64,000 bases of DNA from Watersipora subatra (taxonomy: Eukaryota > Bryozoa > Gymnolaemata > Cheilostomatida > Watersiporidae), in the NCBI RefSeq assembly GCF_963576615.1, contig NC_088711.1, forward strand, positions 8,984,869 through 9,048,868, in the 5' to 3' direction. The notes below the pieces were generated by a model that did no database searches, had not been told where the DNA came from, and worked only from the letters and a program-made list of their open reading frames with translations. The stretch's first letter is position 1, and each line of letters begins with the position of its first letter. Shown one piece after another: positions 52,392-64,000 of this stretch. Made by a program: the position numbers and the translations under genes.

Positions 52392-55300
52392 TTAACTATG
52401 TACTACCAAAACTAGGATTAAACAAGCTAAAAGAACAAGGAAAGAACCAGAATTTCTTTGCACTGATGCTGCTGATAGGCTGGTCTGCGGCTCCAACAAA
52501 CCATAAACATTTGTCTCCGTGACGTGACTACAAAACAGGAAATAGCCTTTATCAATTTGTTTTGATATACCTATCATTAAGTCAATTCTGTAAATACACT
52601 GGTATAGCAGCCTGTTGAAATTAAATGAAAACAAAGCAATTGATCCTATTATGGTACCATCAGACTGTCAAGGTATAATGCCGCCTTGGATCACTGAATA
52701 ATGTGCAATCTTTGTGTAAGACAATATTAAATGCATATTTTCTTCAAATCCATTTTTTATAGTGATAAGATATAGTTGATGTTAAATGTTGTAAATTATA
52801 AATCATCACAGTTGAAGACGCGTCACCAGATATCAATTACTGCCAGTCTATGGTCAGACATCATCTGCTGTCTAATAACCCGGTGTTTGTAGCTGCCCAA
52901 ATAGAAACCACTTATGTAAGTGAATTGTTTAATCAACCCATGCAAATGTGTCTTATGACTCAACCTAGTTATTAACCAATGCTAGTGGATTAAAAGGATT
53001 AACTATGTTAGTGGATTAAAGAGATTAAATAATACTGCGGAGTAATGAGGTCTTACGCTGAATGTCAGCAGGAGTTTAGCATCGGGTAAGAGTCTCTATG
53101 TTATTTATCATTTAGTAGAGATGTTTATCACATAACAGAGCTACAAACCTAATCTCTTCAACTTTAATAAATGACTTGGTAAAGCTGGCTGCGTCTGCTT
53201 CTTTGTTATTATGTTTATTATATAGTCGCTCTCTCCTTGCCTTTTTCCTGTCTCTCTTTTTCCCGTGACGCGTGGATTTCCTATAATTAAATATGTCATA
53301 TAAACTCTGTCTTGTCTTGTCATGCATTCTTTGAGTCTTGTTTTTGTAAAGTGTCTAGGGGCAGCTGTGTGAGACCGAGGCTGACAGATAGTTGCTTTTT
53401 TTAAATAGTAAATGACTAAATTGAGGTCTAAGGAGAGAAGGCAAATGCAATAAGCTTTATTACTGTTTTAACAGTGTTCCAAGGCCGAAATCCAGTAAAA
53501 CAAAAGATCTTAAGGCTCTTCCACATATCACATCACAAAATCTTTGAACATTTTGCCTTATCCCAAACTTACTCATCTCTGCATTTGTGTTACAGCTTTC
53601 AAAATCTTGCATAAACTATGCCCAGAATATTGGTATTTACCAGTCCACACATATGACCAACATAGTTTTTTATTCTGTGACACCAACAACAACATTCACC
53701 ATCGCTTATGTTGCAGTTTATGAACTTTTTCTTACTACAACCTTCAATTCACTATTCCAACTCCTCTGCAATACTATTAGATTATCAACTTTTGAAACAC
53801 TTTTGTTCAACTCAGTAATTCTTCCCGATTTCTGTCTTTTCATTTTTTCCTTTTGTCATGTAATTGAAAACATAATTTTGTTGATGATTACCAATGCTAA
53901 TAAAAAGTTATACGTACGTACATACGTACATACATACGTATGTACATACGTAGGTACATATGTACCTACGTATGTACATATGTACCTATGTATGTGCATA
54001 TGTACCAATGTATGTATGTACCTACATATGTACATACCTATATACATACATATATGCGTATGTATGTACGTACATACATACGTATAGACATACATACGCA
54101 CATACGTATATACTTATGTGTGTATGTACGTACATACGTACGTACGTACATACATATGTTCGTATGTACGTATGTATATATGTATGTATATACGTATGTA
54201 TGTACATATGTAGGTACATACATACATAGGTACATATGTACATACGTAGGTACATATGTATGTACCTATGTATGTACATATGTAGGTACATACATACACA
54301 CATACATCCATACATACACACCAGTTCCAAAACACTAGCGGTCGCTTTATCAAATCAGTATTTCAACTAGCTAATCACATGATTGGGTCGGACGCAAAAA
54401 AGATAAGAGGTTAGCTCATTGGTATAACTAATTAGACAGATATCTAAAAATATACCCTAATCAAGCCATGCCTGTGGTCAGAAATTAACTGTATCAAAAA
54501 GCAATTCTATGCTAGTGCTTATCAACATGCCCAGAGCAATCTAAACAGGGAGAAAACAAAAGCCACACAATAGAGAATTCGTCAAATCTTCTGACACAAT
54601 GCATGGTTGTGGTCTGTCCCGGTGTGGTCTGTCCCACTCAACGCAAACATGCCTTATTGCTAGTCACAATTCAGTGATGAACTATCTATCTAAAGCTAGT
54701 GCATGGCAGACGTGACTGAAAATCGATTGTTGAAAATGACAAGTGAGCTCAAGAAAAACTCAAATTCAATTGTGAAAACAATGAAATTCAGTGTTTGTGG
54801 TACAAAAGGACTCTAAAAATGTTTTATAAGCTGCTGTGATGCTTTTTTGCTTCACTAGCATTTCACGTTTTGTAATTTCAAGGAATATTTCGGGCCTCCA
54901 AAGAATTTCTCAAATGATCATGAAATTGTCATGGAGTTGGAAAGTCGTTTTAACGCTTTACGCTTTTCATTTACTTGAAGATATTGAATATTTATTAGGT
55001 TTTAAACTTACCCAAATGTTGTGAATTGATCCAATTTTTTCATAGCATCTATATATGGCTGACTAGCGATCAATGAAGAATCTATGTGGCTAAATGCACC
55101 ATGAATGCTTGACTCTCTCTTCGCACTACAGAAGAAAATTAATTGTGGTCATATTTTTAAACGGACTGTATTAGAGAAGTTGATGACACCGTGTCAAATG
55201 GCAAATACCAACAAATGAAAAATTACTGTTGAGTAATCTCTCAGGAATGAACAATTGATAAATTTAACTAAAAACACAAAAGGTTTAACAATAAATACAA

Positions 55301-58300
55301 CATTAGTACTTATTTGAATTTTAGAGAAATAGCGAGCTTCGCATTTGCTGTGCTAACCCTGTAATCTGTTCAGATGTATACAATCCACAATGTTCTTTAG
55401 GTCACACAACAGGCTTTTGTAATATGGAGTATAGCATAACCATAGCTGCAAATAACAGGGTTCATCTTAGCACTCGTAATATCTGGCTAATTGCTGCAGA
55501 CCTAGCAGACAGATGGTTCATTCATGTTATTACTTTGCAATTTTGATTTTTGAGTAAGTTTTGTGTGATGGATTAATGTTAGTAATCGGGCAAGTCTATC
55601 ATGACCAACTAGCTTAATGAAACTATCATCGAAGGCTGCAGAAGTTTAATGCACTTGTATTTGCTTGAAGTTTAAAATCTAAATGTGATACACAGAAACT
55701 TGGCTACAAAGGAAAGAGAGTATTGAAGTTTCTCTCAGCGAATATACAGAGCTGTTAGACTAGTAAACCAGAAATTCATTTACAAGCAATAAGTTCTCGC
55801 TACAGCCTACACATCCCCCTATATTCAGCCATTAATGACCTTCGCAATCAGATCTTCTATTGTATGTGAAATAAATAGCTATTCCTGGGTATATCTATTA
55901 CTCTGCACCTGCCAAGTCGAATTCTCAGCTACACAAAACCTTTCTTCTAGTTTATAAGATCGCTGACACTTCCAGCTCTAATTCAAAGTCTGTTTAAATT
56001 TCACTGTTCTAAAATTTTACTCGTTGAATACATGATATATTAGACAGTAAAGGAATTTGAGTGAGCACTATCATTAGCCCAAGCAAACAATTTCTAACTA
56101 CAAAAGCTGCATTTAAATATCCACAAAAAACCTTTAAAAGGCTCGAGTTATGTCTATGATATGTCTATGATATGTCTATGATATGAATAAACGCTAAAAT
56201 GTTATCAAAACATGGGCGGTTCATTTTACGAAATATTCTAGATCAGATTAAAAGAATGGTGATAAATGTAAGGCTCACACTATTAACACTTGTCTATTGT
56301 CGTGGGTAAGGCGAGAAGAACATGATAACCCAAAAAGGGCGAGTCTCGTAATATAAGAGAGCGAATGTCTAGCAACACTCTTTGTGAAAAGAGGTGTCTA
56401 CCCAGGAAACAATGGGAAGGGAAGCGCATTGGTCGGTGCCTCTATATATATTCATCATAACACATTCTCAGATCTCACTAGCTTTAATGAGCTCCCAAGA
56501 ACAGCACCAATTTTTTTAAGCCTTGTCGCTTTTATGTTGGATCCTCAGATGCTCACTCATTGGCTCTCAAAAACAGTCTTGCTATTTTATTGGCTCCAGT
56601 AAACTGTACCAAGCACTCATTGACCCTCATAAACAATCTTGCTATCTTATTGGCTCCAGAAAACTGTACCAAACATTCATTGGCTCTCAAAAACAGTCTT
56701 GCTATCTCATTGGTTTCAGCAGACTGTTCCAAACACTCATTAGCTCACACAAACAGTCTTGCTATTTTATTGACTCCAACAAACTGTACCAATTGTACAG
56801 TATTGCAATGTATTACAGTAAACTGTAGCCAATGGTACAGCCAATGGTACAGCCAATCTGAACCATGGGCTCATACTAAAATCATAGACTAGAAAGCACC
56901 TGCTATTCCTGATATGTATTAAGTATTTGATGGCAAACACTCACATGGTGTACATTTTTATCCAAGTATGACTAGCATTGTTAGACAAGTCTTGATAGCC
57001 AGTGATTGATTGTGTATGAAGTTGGTTATTTTTTAAAGTTATTTTAATAAAACTAATGTAGATAAATTATGGATAGACAATTCTTTACAGACTTGAACCA
57101 ACAACTCTTAAATTGTCTGAAGAGTGACGCTTATCTCTGCAGGTGCCAGTAATATAATTCACACAGTACCTACTTGGTGAAATAAAAAATGAACTCATTT
57201 TAGGAATTTCTATTTTTAAAGAAAAAATAAAAGGCGTAAGATATATTTCAAGGTCAACCTATACTCATTCTGCTCAAACAACTTTCAGGGCTCGACCAGT
57301 ACCAGTGTTCAACACTCACGTTACAAATTATCTAATTTTAACCGCAAACTTCACAAGATGAAAGTTGCATGTCACCCTGAAGGTAAAGCAAGCATAAAGC
57401 ATTAGATGTGTAATAAAAAAATGCAATTAAATGCATCGGCAGCACGCTGCTGTTGAAGTCTTGCATGTAGATAGACAAATCAACAATTTTCTTTGTTCAA
57501 ATGAAAACAATAAGACAAAAATGTACTATACATATGTACCCCAACAACAACTAAGATGTACCAACAAGTGAATTATGTGCTCGGCACACGATGCCTGCGG
57601 CATCAGAAAGCCTAGTATTTTAGTTTATATTCTGAGAGCTTCCGTATTACTTACAGTCTCGTTAGTCTCACCAGTGCTTTTTATGTCATAGAAATAACCA
57701 GAAAATGAAAAACTTGCTGTTGCTATATTTTACGTGTTTAACAAAAATGGAAAGCAACCTCTGAAAGTAACCTTAATCGGAATAACCCAGGGCAGCAAGT
57801 GTTGTAAACGCTGTTAGCGCAGATAGAAAAAATTACAATGCTGTATAAAACATAATGACGGAAGATCACAATAGCTCCCTAAGGCTATGTTTTTAGTGTC
57901 AGTATCAGCGATGTCGCCATGAAGCATCCACCCGGTTGGCTGCCTTCATTCAATAAAAACATCTGACTTCTAATTGCCAACTCGACACAGCAGTAATGGG
58001 TAACAATCGGCAAAATGCAGTTAGCAAGCCAACACAGCTTACACAGTAGCAAATAGCAACTTGCAATTAGCGAACTGGCACAATTTAAATAGTGACAGTT
58101 AGCAGCTTACAGCAGGCAAACCAACACAATTTGCTTGTAACTAGAAACACAGCACAGCTGTTCAACAAGAACTGGCCTCATCGAACCCAATGCAGTTTGC
58201 ACTGACAACTCAGAAAAGTTTAGCAAAGGCAACTCTTGATAAATCATAGACACTGGCCGCTTAAAACTGGCAATTTGCATTTAGCAACTCCACACGTGCA

Positions 58301-61300
58301 GAGGACAAGTGATGTATTGCAGAGGACAAGTGATGTAGTGGAGAGGTCAAGTGATGTAGTGCAGAGGTCAAGTGATGTAGTGGAGAGGTCAAGTGATGTA
58401 ATGCAGAGATCAAGTGATGTAGTGCAGAGGTCAAGTGATGTAGTGTAGAGGTCAAGTGATGTAGTGCAGAGGTCAAGTGATGTAGTGCAGAGGTCAAGTG
58501 ATGTAGTGCAGAGGTCAAGTGATGTAGTGCAGAGGTCAAGGGATGTAGTGCAGAGGTCAAGGGATGTAGTTCTCTTCAACCAAGACAGGCACTTAGCAGG
58601 TAGCTGTATGTTACATGTATTCGGCCTTAGGGTTATATTCACTTTTAGTTTATCAATGTGTTCCAGATTTATTTGCAAACACATAAACACTATAGAAATA
58701 GCAGTCATATATATGAGTATGCATTTTTAATCTCACTAACATAAATTTGTTAGTTGATAGTCATACAGTGCTCAATAAGTTGTCCATAAGCCACAGAATA
58801 TTACATAGTGATGACTGGAGAAGGCAGCACAATTTACGTTGAGAAGCATCGTAATATGTTAAATGATGCGTCTATTTAGGTCCCAGCAGGAACAAATGTT
58901 ACAAAGCCTCTGGGGAGCCTAAGTATGCTAACTTGTGACATATATCCATGGTAAACCATGTCTAGCTTGCAAATCACAGTTGCCCCAAGGAACCATGTCT
59001 ATACTTACTGGCTTTGTATAAGAGACTCGGGCTTTGTGTGTTTTATGGGCATCCCAAGAGACACTAGTTTTTCTATCACAGAGTTATTGCCAAGAAAATG
59101 ACCTGTAAGGAACCATAAAAAGTACAAAAGGCAGATTTATTGCTTTGCAAACAACATTTTAATAATTGAAGAATAGATGTAGGCATGCCAACGGGTTCGG
59201 AGCTGCAACTGACGGCTCACCTCTAATGAGATGATTAACTAATCACTTTGTTGAAAGTACATAGACATAGTACATAGACATGATATATCCATTCAGAAGA
59301 TCTCATTCCTAGATATGCATTCATACCCACTCGCATTGTTATGCAGTAGAAAGACTGTAAGCTGTCTCTCAATTAGGATTTCTTTCAGGGATCTAATGTT
59401 TCCTGCATCAATTTTATCATTATCCATTTATGTAGAGTGTGCTGATGTTCCGGTGCACCAAAGCAATCTCGTAAAGAAACTTTCTGGTTTATCAATTTTC
59501 TAGTCCACTAAATTATATTGCGAATCAGCACTAAGCAGCAAATTTTGAAAACTTAACTTTCAAGTTTCATGCGAGTTTGTAATTCTAACAGTTTATATGC
59601 AGAATTATTTTATTAAATTATTTACAATTTTATCAAAGTTAAATTTTTTTGAAGCCTAAATAAGCATGAGGTATTTATTTATATTTTTTATAAAAACGTT
59701 ATTGTCATTTTACATACATTGAAAAATCGAAATAACTTGTTTGACGTTGTTTTAAATCCCTTGAATTAAATTGTAAAGTGTATTTTGTTGTAATTAAAAG
59801 CTTGATTAGCAATAAAGGAGACAGAGTAAAATCATCTCATCATATGAAGTTTATTTTCTGTTATAGTTTCCACAGTCTAATGCTGCCACATTTTGGAGCA
59901 AACATTTTCTAACATAAAATGTAAAAGTTCAGTTCATATTTGACTCTATACCCTAAGAACTTATTAACATATCAACTTGTCGTTTGAAGCTTTTTAGAGT
60001 ATTGGAATTTTGTAAGTAAAAGGAAGAACAAAACAAAATTAAAAAATAAAAAGCACTAAAAATATAAAAATAATAAAGACATATGTACAGGCCTATATAA
60101 GGTAAGTTGATAGAAGCTTTACTTACTGTAAGTTACACTTGCAAATCTTTCGGGTACCTCTAAACCCATGCATAGCTAAACCCTTACTGGAATTCAGGAA
60201 TCTCTAACGTAAGAAACATTAGTAGCCTTTTTCTTACAGATTGTTATTTTATAAATTTAGTTTTTTTATTGCATATAAATTAGTTTTTCCATTTAGTTTT
60301 CACACAGTGTTATATAATCCATTTATTTTAATGCTATGTATAAGTATATGCAGTATTTCTTAAAGATTTATCATAGGTTTGTAGTTTAGAAAAAACTAAT
60401 ATATATTTTTATATATTAGAATTTTAGACTATGTTAGAATGTGAGGAAATTGTAGAAAAGATTACCTAATTTTGTATTTTGAAGTTTGTATGTAGGGGGC
60501 CTAAGCAATAAGAGCTAGAAAACTTTGTGTCATTAAATAAGGAAATAACCTTTTTATTTTATAGCCTTGGCTCTACAATGTGTTAGCGAGTACAATGTGT
60601 TGTGTTAGTGCGAGTACACGATATAACTAGCTATCAGCTAGCAATTATTCATCTAATTGATTAATTCACCATTTATTAAGTTAGACATAATGATATCCAC
60701 TTTAGCTAGCATTCAATGTAACTTTATAAATCTATGTAAATACAACCCTAATTTTCATTTCACTTCAGTACAGTTATATAGTAGTCTAAATTAAAAACAT
60801 ATCTGCAAGTTGCTACCAGTAAACTAACAAGTAAGAAATTGCTACAATATTATTAGATACTCTCTAAGTAAGTCAAGTGCATCACCTGCTCCAAACGCGA
60901 AAAAGAAGCTTTCATTTGGATTGTCCTGCAAAAGATTAAAGGTTCTCGTTGCCATTCGTTCATTTCTCTTGTATAGAAGCTCATCCACAAAAAACTTATC
61001 CATCTCTTTTGCCATTTCCGCTAGCTTTGGTTGCTCTTGTTGCATAGCCTTGAGATCTATCTGTAAGTAAGTCAGTAACAAGAACACAGTGTAACATTTA
61101 AATGTATGATTTCTACATCAGTAGTTTTCCTACTGGAAATTTTCGACAGAGACAGGAGAGGAACATAGAAACCATTTGATAGAAAAGCATGAAAATATAA
61201 AGCCGTTCAGATACTGGTTTATACTGGTTTAAACTGGTTTATACTGGTTTATACTAGTTTATGCCGGTTTATACTGTTCCAGGTGCACATACTGTTTACA

Positions 61301-61558
61301 GGTAGATATAAACTTTATTCACACCAGTCAAGCCGTTTAAAGTAAATTAGACCATGAGACCAAAAAAATATAAAAGTAAATTATGTTTATTAAAAAGAGG
61401 TTTAGATGGAAGACCTTTAGTGTGTCTTTCTGCAAAAGCACGGACTTCAAATCTCCACAGTTGTAATGTTTTATCAGATCACTGTTGTCAGGTATGGATT
61501 GAGATTTCTCCCTCCGGTCTTCATGCTGTTTCAGTGTTTGATCCAGTGCGAAGATTAC
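52392..61558 (-). CDS. TRABD2: TIKI-type Wnt metalloprotease, 3' part of gene
   Basis: Minus-strand exons: 61558-61415 (VIFALDQTLKQHED to LIKHYNCGDLKSVL), 61060-60886 (ELLYKRNERMATRTF, then SFFFAFGAG), 59102-59009 (HFLGNNSVIEKLVSLGMPIK), 53354-53149 (Lys/Arg-rich, GKKRDRKKARRERLY) and 52527-52392 (SGSFLVLLACLILVLVVHS, stop). The FAFGAG|HFLGN junction rebuilds the conserved GxxH-type metal-ligand region of the TraB/TIKI fold. The family is membrane-anchored, Co/Mn-dependent, and clips the N-terminus of Wnt proteins. The hydrophobic C-terminus fits a membrane or GPI anchor. Phases match except between 59009 (phase 2) and 53354 (phase 0), so at least one exon is missing from this model. Exons with the catalytic N-terminal half were not found and probably lie beyond 61.6 kb. 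I cannot tell TRABD2A from TRABD2B. The first three exons are near certain, the last two probable. Confidence 0.82.
53911..54321. repeat. TACA/TACG/TATG tetranucleotide microsatellite
   Basis: About 410 bp of mixed ACAT, ACGT and ATGT units with many local palindromes such as ACGTACGT. Overlapping open frames on both strands are products of the repeat. It lies within the TRABD2 gene span. Confidence 0.95.
54322..58296 (-). other. Presumed TRABD2 intronic DNA
   Basis: Apart from the 60-bp repeat listed separately, I found no exon here. The missing TRABD2 exon (phase 2 in, phase 0 out) should lie between 53.4 and 59.0 kb, but no candidate could be recognised by eye. Confidence 0.5.
56553..56795. 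repeat. About four copies of a 60-bp tandem unit
   Basis: The units share CTCATTGGCTCTCAAAAACA, GTCTTGCTATTTTATTGGCTC and AAACTGTACCAA with moderate divergence. A short ACAGCCAATGGT repeat follows at about 56830-56860. Confidence 0.9.
58297..58570. repeat. 21-bp minisatellite, about 13 copies
   Basis: The unit is GTGCAGAGGTCAAGTGATGT plus A, with a few substitutions (GTGGAG, GTGTAG, GGACAAG). It lies in TRABD2 intronic DNA. Confidence 0.97.
61213..61275. repeat. 11-bp tandem repeat, about six copies
   Basis: The unit is TATACTGGTTT with small changes, in the TRABD2 intron between 61060 and 61415. Confidence 0.9.
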
Positions 61559-64000
61559 CTGCAGACAAACAATCGACCTATAAGGACGTCTGCCCACTGA
61601 CACATCCGGCCATGCAATACATTTACTACTTTCATTTATATTTTACGGTGATTATTCGCTCGCCCTGTGTGGATGTAATAACGCCATTTGAGGGAATCAG
61701 CAGCGGACCATCAGAAATCATGGGCTATTTATCACCATAGCTATTTTGATCAGCTTTCCATTGCAGTAATTTAAGGATATTTTGCATATTTCCTTACTGA
61801 ATCTTTCGTTTTATCTGATATTAGTCATCAAGAGATATGCTGCCTCATAGGTCATCATTAATAGATGACCTTAAACTCAGTTACACAGAGTTAGACCTTG
61901 GTAATTTCAGATGAATGCCTGTGGAGAGGGTAATCAATGCTTTCTTTTTGACATCAGAGTGACCGCATTAGTGAACAAAACGGAAACCGATCACGGTAGA
62001 TTAGTGGCTTTTTTCCACACTTATTTTCCATGATAGGATGTTATTATGCAAGTTTGTTTTGTCATACAAACGATAATCCTGAATTTTAATTGTGTTTTCC
62101 TTTTTATTTCACTATTATTTTAGATTATGGCAACTTTATGGCTGAAGATGAGTAAGCTAGCCAAGTTTCAAACTTCCATTTTTCCGTTTCAAGTAATACT
62201 CAGTTGATATTAATTCAACGTCGATGAGTTACTATTAGCTCCTTCGCATTACAAACATTTTGTTCTCTCTTTTTATCGCTGCTCAGCTAGTGAGGTAAAT
62301 ATTCTCATGGAATTAAACAAAAGAGACCCCGGACAAGCGCTGCCGTAATAATTATAACGGCGGTAGGGCATGTTCAACACTTGTTGATTGTAATGTTTAC
62401 CCTTCCGAGCAAGCATTGTGTTTGCTGAAGAGGAACGAGTCAAATATGTGTGCTCAACAGAATAGTCATCGAGACGATGACTTATTCACCGGCTGAGGCT
62501 ATAGAAATTGTTATTTATGTTTCTAGCTTAGTTGAAAAGCTTTTAATGGTTGGTCTCCAAATGCACTATCACCGTGAAAAGAGATGACACAGCCAAACAA
62601 CAATAATAAAAATAATCAGTACTGTCATCCAATTTTGTTGAATGGAGAAGTTGTTCTTCTATTCAAAACGACGGTTTTTAGTTTTCTGAATCAGCAGACG
62701 GTTACTCCAACAGTCTCCGGGTCTTAATTATCATTTCGCTGAGATTCATGGGAAATACTTGTATGTACTCGAAAGTCATTCAGAAGCTTGAAGGGCTCCC
62801 TGATCGATGCTAATGACGAGCGTTGCTATATGCACTTAGCGTCTAAAGTGGCTGCTGACAGCACTTCTGTCCTTAACCCTTTTTACTACAATAAGATAAA
62901 TCTATTACAGTTTATTTTAGGTATACAAATGAGGATAACAAACAGTTGCTTGCGTGAACAAGACGTATTTTAATTCAAAATAAACAGAAAGTAATCGGCT
63001 AATACCCGAGAGAATTATTAAGCAAAGTGTCATTAATTAGTGTAGGTTAAGGAGGTACGTAGACAGAGGCAGCGTAGGTACTGCGCCCTATCATCCTTTT
63101 AACCACAACACTTGATGGCTCCTCACTGATACCCCACTCTTCACAATAAGCGGCATTGTTTTGCCGTTTCAAGGCACGTAATGCTGACTCGGTGGTGGTT
63201 ATTTTACTCAAGAAAGTAAGAGTAAACATTATTAGATGCCGACAGAGATGATTGATTATACCCAGCAAGGTGTCCTAAACACAAAAGCTGCTTGATGACT
63301 TTGCTGTTGTATCGAAGCTGTGTGGGAATTGAGCGCGTCTTTGTTGTGGTTTCATTAGTTGAGTTTGCTTTTCTTGTGCTCTCCCAGCTCAGAGAGTTGA
63401 TATGCTGAACGGACTTTTAGAACAAGGTATGTAAACACACGTCTGGAGATTTCAGCCATGCTTAAAACTGTTGTTAAGTGTGGTGCGTGTATATGAAGTG
63501 TTAACGCGCTACCGTGATTACATTTACAAGAAAGTGAAATAATCAGCCTCTATTAGAAGAATTCTCAGAGGCATAGAGCTCAACAGATGTACCGTTTTAG
63601 AGTAACAGATGTACAGATGTACAAATAGCATTGAGTTTATTTATATATTTTCTATTATTATATTATTTATATTGTTTTCTATTATATTATTATACAGCAA
63701 CAAATTCTGAATAAGAGAATAAGCTTGTGGCTAAAAAAAATTTGCATTTGTTGGGGGAGACAAAAAGAAGCTAGACAAAATTGAAAATATTTAAACTGAT
63801 TTGATTACAAAAATTTTTTAATGTTAAACTTACTCAAAATTTCAGTAGATTTCATCAGAATGTATCGGTATTTTTTTTTATCATTTACGATGGTTTTTGA
63901 TGTTTGAGGTGATCTGACTGCCGAGATCTTTCAAGATTAAAATTGACAAAACTTGATCACAGCTAAAGCGATCAGAAAAAAAACATGTGAAATGATGTCA
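61559..64000. other. Right end of window, no assignable gene
   Basis: It should be TRABD2 intronic or upstream sequence. I searched by eye for the catalytic N-terminal exons of the family on the minus strand and did not find them. A minus-strand open frame at 63047-63268 (ending RSTYAASVYVPP) resembles a terminal exon, but I recognise no family. Confidence 0.45.

Noticed and set aside
53587..54087. 166-codon open frame running into the microsatellite
   Set aside because: The first half has no family resemblance and the second half is repeat-derived.
63047..63268. 73-codon minus-strand frame ending ASVYVPP, considered as a terminal exon
   Set aside because: It does not match TRABD2 and would end a gene inside the expected 5' part of TRABD2; no family recognised.

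Overview
The window is nuclear DNA from an animal. The DNA is AT-rich, introns are several kilobases long, GT-AG junctions are clear, and transposons, tandem repeats and tRNA-derived SINEs are dense. The recognised proteins are all metazoan (SELENOH, CIR1, ANAPC13, IQCK, TRABD2/TIKI, a sushi-domain receptor). A lophotrochozoan such as a mollusc, bryozoan or annelid would fit, but I cannot name the species. Nothing looks bacterial. Most coding sequence lies in short exons, which I joined by hand using splice sites, reading phase and similarity recalled from known families.

Layout, left to right. (1) 194-16983, + strand: a complete four-exon selenoprotein H gene. It has an in-frame TGA at 9291-9293 in a C-V-S-U motif, a candidate type II SECIS at about 16890-16965 and a poly(A) signal. 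Its introns are full of DNA transposons: a hAT element with a perfect 8-bp target duplication, an unclassified terminal-inverted-repeat element, a foldback element and a pogo/Tigger-type element. (2) 17-24.4 kb: no gene seen. (3) 24465-31260, + strand: a five-exon single-pass receptor with a signal peptide, three CCP/sushi domains, a membrane segment and a roughly 230-residue cytoplasmic tail. (4) 31.4-40.7 kb: no gene recognised; contains a SINE, a piggyBac-type MITE, a second MITE and a minisatellite of about 78 copies of 24 bp. (5) 40741-44477, - strand: ANAPC13 followed after only 33 bp by CIR1. The end of the ANAPC13 coding sequence looks like the 3' splice site for CIR1. (6) 47973-51721, + strand: IQCK in five exons. 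(7) 52392-61558, - strand: the 3' part of a TRABD2/TIKI Wnt-protease gene, convergent with IQCK. Its 5' exons were not found and at least one internal exon is missing from my model. (8) 61.6-64 kb: nothing assignable.

These genes do not form one pathway; they are unrelated neighbours. The most notable points are the selenoprotein gene, which ordinary gene finding would break at the TGA, the ANAPC13-CIR1 overlap between coding sequence and splice site, and a repeated cytoplasmic motif in the sushi receptor.
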